This document shows positions 32,146 through 32,151 of a stretch of 32,151 nucleotides of DNA, piece by piece. The DNA is taken from assembly GCA_028141885.1 (NCBI GenBank), contig JAOIQU010000014.1, positions 1 to 32,151 on the forward strand, in the 5' to 3' direction. Numbering within the stretch: the first letter of the stretch is position 1; the number at the start of each line of letters is the position of its first letter. A program made the translations under genes and the position numbers. This DNA comes from Flavobacteriales bacterium (lineage in GTDB: Bacteria > Bacteroidota > Bacteroidia > Flavobacteriales > UA16). Under the pieces are notes generated by a model. It was given only the letters and a program-made list of their open reading frames with translations, did not search any database and had not been told where the DNA came from.

Positions 32146-32151
32146 ATGATC
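32146..32151 (+). other. Possible start of the next gene (secG expected)
   Basis: ATGATC begins ten bases after the previous stop and runs into the window edge. In related genomes this position is often secG, but six bases cannot establish identity or even coding status. Confidence 0.2.

Noticed and set aside
1..32151. CRISPR array, tRNA/rRNA genes, insertion sequences, prophage, toxin-antitoxin modules
   Set aside because: I saw no regularly spaced repeats, cloverleaf-type sequence, transposase or integrase motifs, or small paired toxin-antitoxin genes; every substantial gene is accounted for by core functions.

Overview
The window comes from a moderately GC-rich member of the Bacteroidota, most likely a Flavobacteriales-type gliding marine lineage. 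This rests on two type IX secretion (T9SS)/gliding loci (gldB-gldC and porP-gldK-gldL-gldM-gldN), a secreted protein with a type A T9SS sorting domain, Bacteroidota-type -7 elements (TAnnTTTG) before several genes, and core gene orders I recognise from Flavobacteriia. Hand counts of sample lines give about 50-58 % GC over most of the window, falling to 37-38 % inside gldN. There are no tRNA or rRNA genes, insertion sequences, CRISPR arrays or phage genes. Coding density is very high and no gene-free stretch exceeds 300 bases; the longest is the 258-base mraZ/hydrolase divergent region.

Layout. (1) 1-1333, minus strand: the start of the division and cell-wall (dcw) cluster, mraZ then rsmH (cut by the window edge). 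(2) 1334-1591: a dense regulatory region with four MraZ boxes at an exact 10-base period beside the mraZ -7 element, a further pair of boxes on the other strand, three DnaA-box-like sites and a terminator-like hairpin. (3) 1592-6121: an alpha/beta hydrolase and engB (plus), gldC and gldB (minus), an outer-membrane beta-barrel protein and nadE (plus). (4) 6112-9957, minus: a dtd, MazG-like, large exported Asp-box protein operon. (5) 10101-16138, plus: purL, a PASTA membrane protein, a T9SS cargo protein and an RluD-type pseudouridine synthase, tightly packed. (6) 16166-18124, minus: an ABC-F ATPase, separated from the next operon by a strong hairpin terminator. (7) 18209-24145, minus: the T9SS core operon porP/sprF, gldK, gldL, gldM, gldN, preceded by an arginase-fold gene with degraded metal ligands and by topA. 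(8) 28044 to the end, plus: miaB, a sensorless sigma-54 activator, lptE and a TPR-like protein, each overlapping the next or nearly so; a possible next start lies at 32146.

How the genes fit together. GldK/GldN form the periplasmic ring, GldL/GldM the proton-driven inner-membrane motor, and PorP/SprF-type barrels are outer-membrane partners. GldB (lipoprotein) and GldC are accessory gliding factors. The sorting-domain protein at 13098-15104 is a likely substrate. LptE contributes to LPS assembly. The rest is housekeeping: replication and topology (topA), tRNA quality and modification (dtd, miaB, RluD-type), ribosome assembly (engB), purine and NAD synthesis (purL, nadE).

The most interesting observations are the combined MraZ/DnaA-box regulatory region, the arginase-fold protein with lost metal ligands next to the T9SS operon, the sigma-54 activator without a sensor domain inside an LPS/translation operon, and a shared TTTGCACC-ATG promoter-start arrangement that suggests leaderless mRNAs.
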